Shown: positions 9,311-19,392, counted from the first letter of the stretch. The stretch is DNA of 64,000 nt from Dyadobacter psychrotolerans (GCF_004349265.1 NZ_SMFL01000012.1:148134-212133); one strand, 5' to 3'. Notes: generated from the letters alone by a model not told the origin. Numbers and translations are program-made.

Positions 9311-10663
9311 TTACAAGTTCAGCAGCAAATGCGCTAGCCCAAAATACACTCCATAACCGATCAGGTCATTGGCGGTTGTAATAAAAGGTCCCGATGCTAC
9401 GGCCGGATTAATCCCGATTTTTTCAAGCGCAATAGGTGTGACTGTGCCCATAAATGAAGCCAGAAATACGACCGACATCAGCGCTGTTGAAACAACCAGT
9501 GCAAGATGTATATCATTGCCTATCAGCAAATTAAATCCGAAAACAATACTGCTGATGATGAGGCCATTGATAAAGGCAACAGCAAGCATCCGAATGAGCC
9601 TTTGTGTTAAGGTAGTGTCAAGACCGGTTTTGTCGGCAAGGCTTTGCAGGATAATGGAGGAAGTTTGAATACCTACATTTCCACCTGTGGAGCCAATGAT
9701 TGGAATAAAGGCAGCCATTGCCGGAATAATTTTCAAATCTCCTTCAAAAAAACTGATAAATTTAGCGGCAAGAATTCCGCCGGTCATGCCTACCAAAAGC
9801 CAGGGAAGCCTTGCTTTGGTTTGCTGCCATATTGTATCATCTTCTTCCACATCACCAGTGATACCCGCCATTGCCAGTGTATCCGAACTGGCTTGTTCGG
9901 TAATCACGTCAATCACGTCATCGATTGTGATCCGGCCAAGTAGTTTTCCCTGTACGTTTACAACCGGAAGTGCGTCCAGGTCATATCTCTGCATCAATTC
10001 GGCCACTTCTTCTGCCGGACGATACGTTTCCACAAAAATCACATCTTTATCATAAAGGCTTTCAATAAGCGTATTTTTATGAGCCAGTACGATCTTTTTC
10101 AGAGAAAGCAGCCCAAGCAGTTTTCCATTGTCGTCTATTACATAAACCGCATAAACCTTACCTACATCTTCTGCCTGCTTGCGAAGTTCCTCGATGCATT
10201 CGTTTACAGTCCAGTTGACATTCGCTTTTACAAGCTCCTTCTGCATCAAACCACCTGCCACATCCTCGTCATAATGAAGCAGATCAAGAATAAAACGGGC
10301 CTGCTCACGGTCTTCAAGCAGCGCAATTACTTCTTCACGAACACGAATAGGCTGCTCGTTGAGCAAATCCACAGCATCATCCGAATCAAACAGGTTGACG
10401 TATCTTGATATTTCTTCCGACGTAAAGGCTTTTAAAAATTCAAGTCTTTCATCTTTATCCAGATCTGCAAGAATTTCAGCTCCGGTTTCCGTTTCAAGCT
10501 GGCTGATCAGAAACTTTGCGTTTTCAGTTTCCAGTTCGGAAAGCAAGCCGGTAATATCCGCTGCAAAAAGCCCTTCCATCTTGGCCCTGATCGCAGCAGA
10601 ATTCTGGTTTTCTATTAATTCCTGTATATGGTCTACGTACTCCTTTGTTAATTCAAAAGTCAT
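9311..10663 (-). CDS. mgtE: magnesium transporter MgtE
   Basis: Full-length MgtE-family Mg2+ channel, 450 aa, the usual length. Order: N-terminal superhelical MgtE_N domain (about 25-125), two CBS domains (about 135-255) that sense cytosolic Mg2+, a linking helix, and a five-helix membrane domain (about 285-450). The pore-region motif appears in IIGSTGGNVGIQTSS, and the last helices contain the conserved PFITTANDLIG segment. It lies 56 bp downstream of rsmA on the same strand and may be cotranscribed with it. Confidence 0.95.
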   Translation of the reverse strand: MTFELTKEYVDHIQELIENQNSAAIRAKMEGLFAADITGLLSELETENAKFLISQLETETGAEILADLDKDERLEFLKAFTSEEISRYVNLFDSDDAVDLLNEQPIRVREEVIALLEDREQARFILDLLHYDEDVAGGLMQKELVKANVNWTVNECIEELRKQAEDVGKVYAVYVIDDNGKLLGLLSLKKIVLAHKNTLIESLYDKDVIFVETYRPAEEVAELMQRYDLDALPVVNVQGKLLGRITIDDVIDVITEQASSDTLAMAGITGDVEEDDTIWQQTKARLPWLLVGMTGGILAAKFISFFEGDLKIIPAMAAFIPIIGSTGGNVGIQTSSIILQSLADKTGLDTTLTQRLIRMLAVAFINGLIISSIVFGFNLLIGNDIHLALVVSTALMSVVFLASFMGTVTPIALEKIGINPAVASGPFITTANDLIGYGVYFGLAHLLLNL

Positions 10664-10668
10664 TTCTC

Positions 10669-10708
10669 TTAGCTTTAAGCTGTTTAGCTATTAGCGATTA
10701 GCTTTGCA
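10669..10708. repeat. degenerate TTAGC-type intergenic word repeat
   Basis: Between rsmA and mgtE the sequence is a run of imperfect copies of TAGC/TTAGC (AGCTTTAAGCTGTTTAGC then TATTAGCGATTAGC). Similar low-complexity word runs occur in other gaps of this window. No function can be read from it. Confidence 0.45.
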
Positions 10709-10719
10709 CTCGCCTCTGC

Positions 10720-11550
10720 CTATTCTTCTTCGGTTGTACTATCGTCAGCCGTTTGGTTCAGGGTTGCTGCCATTTGTGTTAATATCACAAACTCCGCTAC
10801 ACTGAGCTGTTCTGCACGTTTGGTGAGTAACGGATGTTCCGGCATTTCACCGATTGGTTTTAAGGCATTACGAAGTGTTTTTCTTCTTTGATTAAAAGCT
10901 GTTTTCACAACCCTGAAAAACAATTTTTCGTCACAATCCAGACCTTTCGTCGCATTTCGCCTTAGCCGGATCACGCCCGACTGGACTTTCGGCGGCGGGT
11001 CAAATGCTCCTGGCGGGACGGAAACCAGGTAATCGATATCATAAAAAGCCTGCAGCAAAACGCTTAGAATACCGTAATCCTTATTTCCCGGAGGAGAAGC
11101 AATTCGCATCGCTACTTCTTTTTGCAGCATACATACGATTTCCGGAATCTCATCCCGGATTTGCAACGCTCTGAAAAAGATCTGGGAGGAAATATTATAT
11201 GGGAAATTACCGATGATTGCGAATGGCTCCGGAAAGCTTACCTGTGTATCATATTTCAGGAAATCACCTTCGATGATACGCGGAGTCAGTTCTTCGTAGT
11301 GCTTTTTTAAGTACGCAACAGACTCTGTATCAATCTCAATCACAAACGTTTCATAAGACTTATTTTGTAAAAGAAATTGAGTCAGTACACCCATACCAGG
11401 TCCTATTTCAAGGACTTTGGTATAATTTCCATGCCCTGTCAGACCATCCACGATCTGCTGGGCAATACTCATATCTTTTAGAAAGTGCTGGCCTAAATGC
11501 TTTTTGGCACGGACTTTCGAATCACTCCGGTTTTTATAATTAATTTTCAC
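10720..11550 (-). CDS. rsmA: 16S rRNA (adenine1518/1519-N6)-dimethyltransferase
   Basis: RsmA/KsgA, 276 aa. It dimethylates two adjacent adenines in the 3' hairpin of 16S rRNA during late 30S assembly. N-terminal KKHLGQHFL is diagnostic. The SAM-binding motif EIGPGMG is at 48-54 and the N6-adenine catalytic motif NFPY at 115-118. The C-terminal domain contains FNQRRKTLRNAL. It is divergent from the histidine kinase (81 bp apart) and leads toward mgtE. Confidence 0.96.
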   Translation of the reverse strand: MKINYKNRSDSKVRAKKHLGQHFLKDMSIAQQIVDGLTGHGNYTKVLEIGPGMGVLTQFLLQNKSYETFVIEIDTESVAYLKKHYEELTPRIIEGDFLKYDTQVSFPEPFAIIGNFPYNISSQIFFRALQIRDEIPEIVCMLQKEVAMRIASPPGNKDYGILSVLLQAFYDIDYLVSVPPGAFDPPPKVQSGVIRLRRNATKGLDCDEKLFFRVVKTAFNQRRKTLRNALKPIGEMPEHPLLTKRAEQLSVAEFVILTQMAATLNQTADDSTTEEE

Positions 11551-11631
11551 ACGTCAAAATTACGTCTTAATTCGTAGATTTATCGAATAAAGAATTGGAA
11601 GGAACCTTAAAAATAAGATGATCCCGATACT

Positions 11632-14600
11632 ATGGAAATGATTTCGTCCCAGACAGACTGGCACACCATACACGCTACACTTCAGCATCTGAATTTAATT
11701 GGAATAACATTTTCTCCGGATTTTATAATTCGGAATGTGAGTACGCATGCGTTGATGAAAACCGGCTGGTCGGAAGACGATCTGGTTGGTTTTAGTCTTT
11801 TTGATAAACTGATACCTCAGGACGAGTCGGACGAGATCCGACAAATGCTGGAAGAAGGAATACAGGGAAAGCGTAAATTGGAGCAAAGAGAGGTGCCGTT
11901 CCTGGCCAGCAAAGGCACTTTACGTACATTTTCGATCAATTCTGTTTTAATCCAAACCGAACAGGATGGGGAAGTAAGCTGTATTACGCTGATCGGGGAT
12001 GACATTACACGAAGGAGACGAATGGAATCGTCAATTGCCAAATCCAATTCGCAGCTTCAGGATCTGGTAGATAATACGAGCGATCTGATTCAGCTGGTTG
12101 CGATTGACGGACGGTTCATTTTTGTTAATAAAGCATGGCGTGAAGTGTTGGGATACGGTCTTGACGAGATTTCTTCTATGCGCATGAACGATATTCTGCA
12201 TCCGCAGCACAAAGAAGAAGCATTGGCGCAGCTCCGGCTGATCGAACAGGGATATTCCAATCCGAACTTTGAGGCCGTTTTTATGAGCCGGGCAGGCAAA
12301 AAGGTGTTTGTTTCCGGAAGCGTGAACTGCCGTTTTGATAATGGAAAACCGACCGCATTTCGCTGTATTTTAAATGATTTTACAGAAAAAATAAGGGCTG
12401 AAAAGGCGCAGAATCTATATTACAGCATTGCGAACTGGACAGTTAATACGCAGAACCTGGATGATTTTTACCATACCATTCACAATGAACTTGGTAAGAT
12501 TATCGATGCTGAAAACTTCTTTATTGCCCTTTATGATCCAAGCAAAAGTTATTTATACTTTCCTTATTATGTAGATCAGTATTTTAAAGGGAATGTAAGA
12601 TTTACCAGAAGACGGCTGGGAAATGGGGTAACGGAATATGCGATTGCTTCCAATAAACCTTTGTTTTTGTCGGGTGAGGATATTGAAAGACTCGCTAAAA
12701 CCAACAGCCTGCACTTGTACGGCGTTACGCCTCAGCAGTTACTTTGTGTTCCGCTTCGCATTGGCGACAGGGTTACAGGAATCATCGGGGTAAAATCTTA
12801 TGATGATCCCAAAATGTTTGATGCACGCGACCTTGAATTGCTGGAATTTATTTCCGGCCAGGTTGCAATCGCGATCGCCAGAAAACAAAGTGAAGAAGAA
12901 TTGAGTAAATATGTGGCAAGGTTGAACGCCATTTTTGACAGCAGCTCACATTTAATCTGGTCGGTAAACAAGGCGCTCCAGCTAACCTCTTTTAACAGAA
13001 ACTATGCCGATCTGATCCAGGCAGAAGTTGGCGTCCGGCCGACTTTACAGGTCAGTGCTGAAAAGTTTGGCTGGCGTATGGTTGGGGTAAACAACCGCCG
13101 GACGCTGGATACGAAATATCGCCAGGCGCTGAGAGGAGAAGCTCAGTATTTTGAATTTAAAATCGATAAAAAAGACGGTGGCGAAATGTGGCTTGAGTTT
13201 TATCTCAACCCGATCCGATATGCACAGGGGGTGATCGAAGAGGTTTCAGGGATTGCGCGAGACATTACCAGGAGAAAAGAGGCAGAACTTTCGCTTCGTC
13301 ACAGCGAAGAACTTTTCCGTGGGATTTTCGAGAATTTGCAGGATATCTACTGCCGGATTAACCGGCATGGAGTAATTACCATGATCAGCCAGTCGGTACT
13401 GAAAAGGCTGGGTTATCTTCCCGAAGAAGTGATCGGCCATCCGATTATCGAGTTTTTCAGGGACCGTAAAAAGATACACTCAGCGCTGATTAAACTACGA
13501 AAAAGCAGAAGTTTAAGGAATTTTGAAATATCATTATATCGCAAAGACGGAACGGAACGCCAGTTCATGGTAAACATGTTGCTCTTCATGGACGAAAAAG
13601 GCCGCCTTTCCGAAGTTGCGGTGCTTGCCCGTGACATAACCGAGCTGAAACGGAATGAGCTTGAACTACTCAAAGCCAAAGAACATGCAGAGCGTTCTTT
13701 AAAAGTGAAAGAGGGTTTTCTTGCCAACATGAGCCATGAAATCCGCACACCGATGAATGGTGTGATCGGGATGATCGATTTGCTGGGTGAGACGCCATTG
13801 AATGTGGAACAGAAGGATTATGTGATGACGATCAAGCGGTCGTCGGAAACGCTGTTGAATATCCTGAACGATATCCTGGATCTTTCGAAAATAGAGGCTG
13901 GTAAAATGGAACTTCACGAAGCCCCGATTGTCGTTGAGGAGTTACTTTTAAAACTGGTATCGCTGTTTGGGCAAACTGCCAAAAGCAAGGGTAACACGCT
14001 TGCCTACCATATTGCCGAAGACATTCCCAAATTTATTATTGCGGACCAGACACGTTTGCTGCAAATACTTTCCAACCTGACTTCCAACGCATTGAAGTTC
14101 ACCGAGCAGGGTGCTGTGAATGTGTGGCTGACTTCGGTGAAAAAGAACGGAGATTTTAATAAGATCAAAGTCGAGGTGCAGGATTCCGGTATCGGTATAA
14201 GCGCCATGGACAAACAAATCCTGTTTACCTCCTTCACACAGCTGGACAATTCCTCCCGCAAATCTTTTGGCGGCACCGGGCTTGGACTGGCCATTTCGAA
14301 ACAGTTGTGCGAACTCATGAACGGGGAAATCGGTGTAGAATCCGTGCCGGGCGAGGGAAGTACTTTCTGGTTCACTTTTGAAACGACAGAGACCTCTATT
14401 GCCCAGTTAAGCACCACCATCGCACTGGAAGAAGTTCCGATCGAAAATGTCTTTTCAGAGTATCATCCGGTGATTCTTTTGGTAGACGATAATTCGGTAA
14501 ACCGTAAAGTGGCGAATGAGATATTGAAAAAATCAGGTTGTCTGGTTGATCTTGCAGAAAGCGGTTATCAGGCTATCGACAAGGTAGAAGGCAAGGTGAA

Positions 14601-15249
14601 AGCCGGGGATGTCATGTACGATATCATTTTTATGGACATTCAGATGCCCGACATGGATGGCGTGGAAACGACATCCGAGTTAAAAAAACGCTATCCAACA
14701 CAATTGCCACCAATTGTTGCCATGACGGCCTACTCCATGAAGGAAGACCGTGACCGGTTTTTAAGTCAGGGAATGGATGATTACATTGCCAAGCCAATCC
14801 GTGCACAAACATTGATACACAAAGTAAAAGAACTGCTTACCAACGTTGAAGACCGTAAAGCCGAGATCAAACAAAAGGAAATAGTTCCTGAGCTAACCTT
14901 GCCAATCCTTGACCGGGAGATTATCGATCAGCTAAACGGAATAGGAGGGGCTGACCTGGTACTTTCCTTATTTGAAGATTTCGTCACCGAATCCAACGAA
15001 CTGGTAGACGGAGCAGTGGAAGCCTTTGCAACCGGCGACATCGCCACCGTAAAAAGCAATCTGCACACCCTAAAAGGCAGCGCCGGCACCGTAGGCGTTT
15101 CCCAGTTAGCGGAAATAGCCCGTGACGCCGAATGGCGCCTCAAATCCGATGACACCAGTACGCTTTCCCAGGCCCTACCGGAATTGCAGAAGGCTTACGG
15201 GCGGTTTCTGGAGAGTTATGAGGGTTTGTTGGGGGAGTGGTTGGGGTGA
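11632..15249 (+). CDS. hybrid sensor histidine kinase with PAS/GAF sensors, receiver and Hpt domain
   Basis: 1205-aa cytoplasmic phosphorelay protein without obvious membrane segments. Order: PAS (about 15-130), PAS (about 140-262), GAF (about 270-425), PAS (about 430-555), PAS (about 560-685), HisKA with phosphoacceptor His in MSHEIRTPMNG near 702, HATPase_c with the G-box FGGTGLGLAIS near 880, receiver domain (VDDN near 950, phosphorylated Asp in FMDIQMPDMDG near 1002, Lys in YIAKPI) and a C-terminal Hpt domain with HTLKGSAG near 1145. All relay steps are in one chain, but no separate output regulator is nearby. The ligand is unknown. The last 200 bp are visibly richer in G+C than the rest. 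Confidence 0.93.
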   Translation: MEMISSQTDWHTIHATLQHLNLIGITFSPDFIIRNVSTHALMKTGWSEDDLVGFSLFDKLIPQDESDEIRQMLEEGIQGKRKLEQREVPFLASKGTLRTFSINSVLIQTEQDGEVSCITLIGDDITRRRRMESSIAKSNSQLQDLVDNTSDLIQLVAIDGRFIFVNKAWREVLGYGLDEISSMRMNDILHPQHKEEALAQLRLIEQGYSNPNFEAVFMSRAGKKVFVSGSVNCRFDNGKPTAFRCILNDFTEKIRAEKAQNLYYSIANWTVNTQNLDDFYHTIHNELGKIIDAENFFIALYDPSKSYLYFPYYVDQYFKGNVRFTRRRLGNGVTEYAIASNKPLFLSGEDIERLAKTNSLHLYGVTPQQLLCVPLRIGDRVTGIIGVKSYDDPKMFDARDLELLEFISGQVAIAIARKQSEEELSKYVARLNAIFDSSSHLIWSVNKALQLTSFNRNYADLIQAEVGVRPTLQVSAEKFGWRMVGVNNRRTLDTKYRQALRGEAQYFEFKIDKKDGGEMWLEFYLNPIRYAQGVIEEVSGIARDITRRKEAELSLRHSEELFRGIFENLQDIYCRINRHGVITMISQSVLKRLGYLPEEVIGHPIIEFFRDRKKIHSALIKLRKSRSLRNFEISLYRKDGTERQFMVNMLLFMDEKGRLSEVAVLARDITELKRNELELLKAKEHAERSLKVKEGFLANMSHEIRTPMNGVIGMIDLLGETPLNVEQKDYVMTIKRSSETLLNILNDILDLSKIEAGKMELHEAPIVVEELLLKLVSLFGQTAKSKGNTLAYHIAEDIPKFIIADQTRLLQILSNLTSNALKFTEQGAVNVWLTSVKKNGDFNKIKVEVQDSGIGISAMDKQILFTSFTQLDNSSRKSFGGTGLGLAISKQLCELMNGEIGVESVPGEGSTFWFTFETTETSIAQLSTTIALEEVPIENVFSEYHPVILLVDDNSVNRKVANEILKKSGCLVDLAESGYQAIDKVEGKVKAGDVMYDIIFMDIQMPDMDGVETTSELKKRYPTQLPPIVAMTAYSMKEDRDRFLSQGMDDYIAKPIRAQTLIHKVKELLTNVEDRKAEIKQKEIVPELTLPILDREIIDQLNGIGGADLVLSLFEDFVTESNELVDGAVEAFATGDIATVKSNLHTLKGSAGTVGVSQLAEIARDAEWRLKSDDTSTLSQALPELQKAYGRFLESYEGLLGEWLG

Positions 15250-15258
15250 AAACTAAAT

Positions 15259-15289
15259 ATGGTGTGACTTTGAACTGTAGTCACACCAT
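15259..15289 (+). terminator. hairpin after the histidine kinase
   Basis: TGGTGTGACT and AGTCACACCA pair perfectly around a 9-nt loop, 10 bp after the stop codon. No long T-run follows, so termination is probable rather than certain. Confidence 0.5.
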
Positions 15290-15471
15290 TATTGCTGAGT
15301 TTCCGTAGATTTTCAACCTGAAAAATGTAGTGTTGATGATCTCAATTAGCTTTGCAGATATATCCTAATTTTAAAAAAATACCAAAGACTTCGATTTCCC
15401 CCATCGGCAATTCCTCCCAAACCATCGGTGAAATCGACCAATTCGCAGATGTTTTCATGTGTTTGTATCTG

Positions 15472-15508
15472 GCGGTTAAACTTTTGTTACAAATAGAGCT
15501 CTAACCGC
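15472..15508. promoter_or_regulatory. inverted repeat upstream of the outer-membrane receptor gene
   Basis: GCGGTTA (15472-15478) and TAACCGC (15502-15508) form an inverted repeat with an inner TTTGT/ACAAA pairing, 20-56 bp before the ATG at 15528. An operator or a leader hairpin is possible. The rest of 15290-15471 has no gene; it contains a second imperfect inverted repeat (CGATTTC...GAAATCG). Confidence 0.3.
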
Positions 15509-15527
15509 TATAACCTTTACTGCTACC

Positions 15528-18434
15528 ATGAAAAAAATTACAACACTCCTCCTGTTTTTTATATGCTTATCCTATTCGGCGTATACACAGGCCCAAAACG
15601 CACAGATAAAAGGAACTGTGCTGGACAGCATCGCTAATACACCTGTTGCGGGTGCCTACGTCGCGGTGAGCCGCAATGTCCCCGACGCTAAACCTGAATA
15701 TGTAACAACGGATGCCAACGGTAAATTTACCGTCACAGGACTAAGCAAACAGGTGAGTTATCTGGTGAAGGTCTCTTACATCAGCTACAAAGATTTAAGC
15801 AGAACAGTTACCCTGTCATCTGATGTAGAGGATCTAGGCAACTTTCAGCTTACAGAGGCAGTTTCTAATCTGAAAGAAGTAAAGGTTGTGGGGCAGGTTA
15901 CTGCCATGGAACAAAAGGGTGATACTACTCAGTTCAATGCAGCTGCCTTCAAAACAAACCCGGACGCTACAACGGAAGATCTGATCCAGAAAATGCCGGG
16001 CATTACGGTAATCAACGGAACGGTTACCGCACATGGTGAGACAGTTAACAAGGTTTTGGTAGATGGTAAACCATTTTTTGGTGACGATGCAGCCCTGACT
16101 TTAAAATCGCTTCCTGCTGAAATCGTAGATAAAATCGAAGTTTTTGACAAACTAAGCGATCAGGCACAGTTTACCGGCTTTGATGATGGCAGCGGTCAGA
16201 AAACGATTAATATCGTCACCAAGTCTAACAGAAAAGTTGGGCAGTTTGGAAAAATTTTCGCTGGCTATGGTTTGGATGATCGTTACCAGGCTGGTGGAAA
16301 TGTGAGCTTTTTCAAAGGAAATCAGCGTATATCCGTTATCGGTCTTACCAATAATATCAATAATCAGAATTTCTCAAATCAGGATCTGCTTGGCGTTTCA
16401 GGTGGCGGCGGTGGAGGAGGATTTGGCGGTGGAGGCGGTGCTTCCAACAACTTCCTCGTTGGCGGCCAGAGTGGTTTGACTGGTACTAATTCTTTTGGCC
16501 TTAATTACGCAAACAAGTTTGGTAAAAAGGTTGATGTTACGGGAAGCTACTTTTTTAACAGAACGAACAATGCAAATACACAGGTAATTGGCCAGGAATA
16601 CTTTCTGCAGGGTGGTAGCGGTAATCAGTTTTATAATGAAACAAGCAGAACATCCAGCACCAATTCCAACCACAGAGTGAATTTTAGGGTTGAGTATACC
16701 ATGGACAAAAATAACATGCTGATCATCACACCACGCCTTAGTTTCCAGGACAACCACTCCGGGAGTTACAAAGTGGGTCTTACAAGTCTTGGTGACGGAA
16801 GTTTGTTAAACAGCACTGATATTAACAGAACCAACAAAACGAAGGGTTATAATTTTGGGAACGACATCCTTTATCGCCATGCATTTGCTAAACGCGGTCG
16901 TAGTATTTCTTTAAACGTAAATACGCAGATGAACGACCGGAATGGTGAGAGCATGTTGTATTCTAAAAATATTTATTACAAAAATCTGGTTACTCCCGGA
17001 GATACCATTGATCAGCAAAGTTTTACAAACTCGGACGGAACAACCTTTGGAACAAACCTGACATATACTGAACCGATCAGTACAACCGGTCAGCTGCAAT
17101 TCAATTACGGTCTGACGATCAGCAACAGTAACTCGTTGAAAGATACCTACAACATGAGCTTTGACGACGGCGGATACACAGACAGGGATACGCTTTTGTC
17201 AAACAATTTCGATAACCGTTACACAACCAATCGCGCGGGACTGTCTTACCGCTACCGTAAAAATAGCTGGACTGCTAATTTGGGTGTGGATTTTCAGAAC
17301 ACAGGACTTTACAGCAAGCAACTGGCACCCCGCATTGCCACTGTTGATCAGTCGTTTACAAATGTGCTGCCTAATTTCATGCTCATGTACCGCTCAAAAT
17401 CAGGAACGTCATTCCGCACATTTTTCCGCAGCTCGACGAACCAGCCTTCCATCACACAGCTGCAAAATGTAATTGATAACAGCAATCCATTGTCGCTTAC
17501 AGCTGGTAATCCTAATTTGAAGCAGGAATACAGAAATATGTTTAATGTTCGCTATTCGATTGCAGGTGCTACAAGGCCATACAGTTTAAATGCACTTGTG
17601 TTTGTAACGCAAACCAACAATGCAATCGTAAACTCGACCTTCATTGCACAACAGCCAACAACCTTGCCAAATGGTATTGTTTTGGAACAGGGAGCCAAAC
17701 TGACGTCGCCAATTAACGTAGACGGAAGCTGGAACGCGCGGACTTTCCTTTCTTATGGAAAACCGATTGCACCTGTAAAACTGAACGTCAATGTAAACAC
17801 AGGATTTAACTACGTTCGCTCGCCGGGTGTGATCAACAATGTGTCTAACTTCTCAAACACGTATGCGATTTCTCAGGGATTGGTTGTAAGCAGTAATATC
17901 AGTGAAAATCTGGACTTTACGCTGTCGTATTCAGGGAATTACAATGTTGTTCGTAATACAATTCAGCCAAGACTTAATAACAACTATTACACTTCCGGAA
18001 TAAGCGGACGTGTAAACTGGATCTTTGGGAAAGGATTTGTTTTTCAGACCGATATTAATAATCAGTCATACCGTGGTTTGGGTGAAGGATTTAATCAAAA
18101 CTTCACTTTGTGGAATGCAAGCGTTGGAAAAAAATTCCTGAAAAACAATGCTGGTGAACTTAAACTGACTGTTTTTGATATCCTGAAACAAAACAACAGT
18201 ATCACAAGAAATGTAACTGAAACCTACGTTCAGGATGTTACCAGCCAGGTTCTGACTCAATATGCGATGCTAACCTTTACCTATACACTAAGAAACTTTG
18301 GCAAAATGCCAACCCAGGAGAACAGACGTGAATGGGATGGCCAGGGTGGCGGCTTCCCAGGCGGAGGCGGTGGCAGATTCCCAGGCGGTGGCGGCGGTAA
18401 TGGCGGCGGCGGCGGAGGAAGAGGGAATTTTTAG
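15528..18434 (+). CDS. outer-membrane beta-barrel receptor with carboxypeptidase-like regulatory domain
   Basis: 968-aa outer-membrane protein. Signal peptide 1-22 (ending in AYTQA), CarboxypepD_reg-like domain about 26-115 (IKGTVLDSIANTPVAGAYV), a plug-like segment about 125-230 (DLIQKMPGITVINGTVTAHG, VDGKPFFGDD), then a barrel of the OMP_b-brl_3 family. Two poly-Gly stretches stand out, one near 295-310 and one over the final 30 residues. The tail is not a typical terminal barrel strand. It resembles TonB-dependent transporters, but no SusD partner is adjacent. Substrate unknown. Confidence 0.87.
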   Translation: MKKITTLLLFFICLSYSAYTQAQNAQIKGTVLDSIANTPVAGAYVAVSRNVPDAKPEYVTTDANGKFTVTGLSKQVSYLVKVSYISYKDLSRTVTLSSDVEDLGNFQLTEAVSNLKEVKVVGQVTAMEQKGDTTQFNAAAFKTNPDATTEDLIQKMPGITVINGTVTAHGETVNKVLVDGKPFFGDDAALTLKSLPAEIVDKIEVFDKLSDQAQFTGFDDGSGQKTINIVTKSNRKVGQFGKIFAGYGLDDRYQAGGNVSFFKGNQRISVIGLTNNINNQNFSNQDLLGVSGGGGGGGFGGGGGASNNFLVGGQSGLTGTNSFGLNYANKFGKKVDVTGSYFFNRTNNANTQVIGQEYFLQGGSGNQFYNETSRTSSTNSNHRVNFRVEYTMDKNNMLIITPRLSFQDNHSGSYKVGLTSLGDGSLLNSTDINRTNKTKGYNFGNDILYRHAFAKRGRSISLNVNTQMNDRNGESMLYSKNIYYKNLVTPGDTIDQQSFTNSDGTTFGTNLTYTEPISTTGQLQFNYGLTISNSNSLKDTYNMSFDDGGYTDRDTLLSNNFDNRYTTNRAGLSYRYRKNSWTANLGVDFQNTGLYSKQLAPRIATVDQSFTNVLPNFMLMYRSKSGTSFRTFFRSSTNQPSITQLQNVIDNSNPLSLTAGNPNLKQEYRNMFNVRYSIAGATRPYSLNALVFVTQTNNAIVNSTFIAQQPTTLPNGIVLEQGAKLTSPINVDGSWNARTFLSYGKPIAPVKLNVNVNTGFNYVRSPGVINNVSNFSNTYAISQGLVVSSNISENLDFTLSYSGNYNVVRNTIQPRLNNNYYTSGISGRVNWIFGKGFVFQTDINNQSYRGLGEGFNQNFTLWNASVGKKFLKNNAGELKLTVFDILKQNNSITRNVTETYVQDVTSQVLTQYAMLTFTYTLRNFGKMPTQENRREWDGQGGGFPGGGGGRFPGGGGGNGGGGGGRGNF

Positions 18435-18470
18435 GAAGTTTACAGTTTATCGTTCTTAGTTTACAGTAAA

Positions 18471-18510
18471 CAGTAAAAAGGTTCAGCGTTAACGCTGAAC
18501 CTTTTTACTG
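18471..18510. terminator. 40-bp perfect palindrome, probable bidirectional terminator
   Basis: CAGTAAAAAGGTTCAGCGTT is followed immediately by its exact reverse complement. The stem ends in A5/T5 tracts on both strands. It lies between the convergent receptor gene and the LysM gene, so it could stop transcription from both sides. Confidence 0.75.
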
Positions 18511-18540
18511 TTGCCAGACTGTAAAAATCTATGATTGTAA

Positions 18541-18695
18541 AACTTTACGGCCTTTGAGGTGTTCACTTTAAACTGTGAACTATATACTGCAACTTCAAAC
18601 GGCTGAACAGTAAACTTTTCACTTAAAGCTCCTCCTGGCTTTAAACTGCGTTTACTTCAAACTGTAAACTCTGAACTTGAATACTTCAAACTAAA
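18541..18695. repeat. degenerate TAAACTGTGAAC-type word repeat
   Basis: The 155 bp before the LysM stop are built from imperfect copies of (T)AAACTGT(G/A)AAC: TTTAAACTGTGAAC, GAACAGTAAAC, TTTAAACTGCG, CAAACTGTAAAC, TCTGAACTTG and others. No ORF is supported. The related word GTTTACAGTAAACAG lies just before the palindrome at 18471. Confidence 0.55.
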
Positions 18696-18697
18696 AC

Positions 18698-19312
18698 CTA
18701 TTTCCTGCTGGAAAACGGGATAATCAGCTTTTCTCCTCTTTCAGAAAAATCTTTTGTTTTTCCGTTTGCTTTCATAATCGCTTCTTTGCTGACGCCATAT
18801 TTAGTTGCAACGACGCGGAGTACATCACCTGGTCCTACTGTATGAACCGTTTGAACCTGAACTTTAAGTTTCGTTGTTCCTGCTTTTACATCAGAAACCG
18901 AGGAATTAAGACCTTTTAAAGTTTCCACTTTTAAATTATACCTTGAAGCAATACTTGAAAATGTTTCACCGCTTTTAACTTCATGTGTGATCGATTGTCC
19001 ACCTAATGATGCTCCTGAAATCGTTTTGGTTTCTGTTTCAGGCTTTTTTTCGCTGGCAGGTTTTTTATCTTCCTCAGCTGGTTCTTCCTCAGAAGATTCA
19101 CTTACCGGCTCGCCAACACTCGTTTCCTCGGCAGTTGTATCTACAACTACGGAAGTCAGTTCCTCGGCATTTGATGAACTGTCGGAGATATACTCATAAC
19201 CTACATACAGCATTGCCAAAACCAAAAGTACCAATACCGACAGGGTTATAATCGGCAGATTGGATTTTTCAACGGGGCGTAAATTTCTTTTCTTAGGGAA
19301 TTCGTCTTCCAT
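18698..19312 (-). CDS. membrane-anchored LysM-domain protein
   Basis: 204 aa. One transmembrane helix (about 20-40) follows a basic cytoplasmic N-terminus (KKRNLRPVEK). An acidic Ser/Glu/Lys-rich linker follows, then two LysM repeats: VKSGETFSSIASRYNL (about 110-155) and VGPGDVLRVVATKYGV (about 158-202). It should bind peptidoglycan on the periplasmic side. There is no enzymatic domain. It is the last gene of purK-purE-LysM, 80 bp after purE; the coupling to purine synthesis is positional only. Confidence 0.87.
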   Translation of the reverse strand: MEDEFPKKRNLRPVEKSNLPIITLSVLVLLVLAMLYVGYEYISDSSSNAEELTSVVVDTTAEETSVGEPVSESSEEEPAEEDKKPASEKKPETETKTISGASLGGQSITHEVKSGETFSSIASRYNLKVETLKGLNSSVSDVKAGTTKLKVQVQTVHTVGPGDVLRVVATKYGVSKEAIMKANGKTKDFSERGEKLIIPFSSRK

Positions 19313-19392
19313 AGCTTGGTTACCGATTCAATTTTGTGGTGATTGTTTTAGGAATTTTGTGGACAATATTTTACGAAAATAGTAAACATCGA

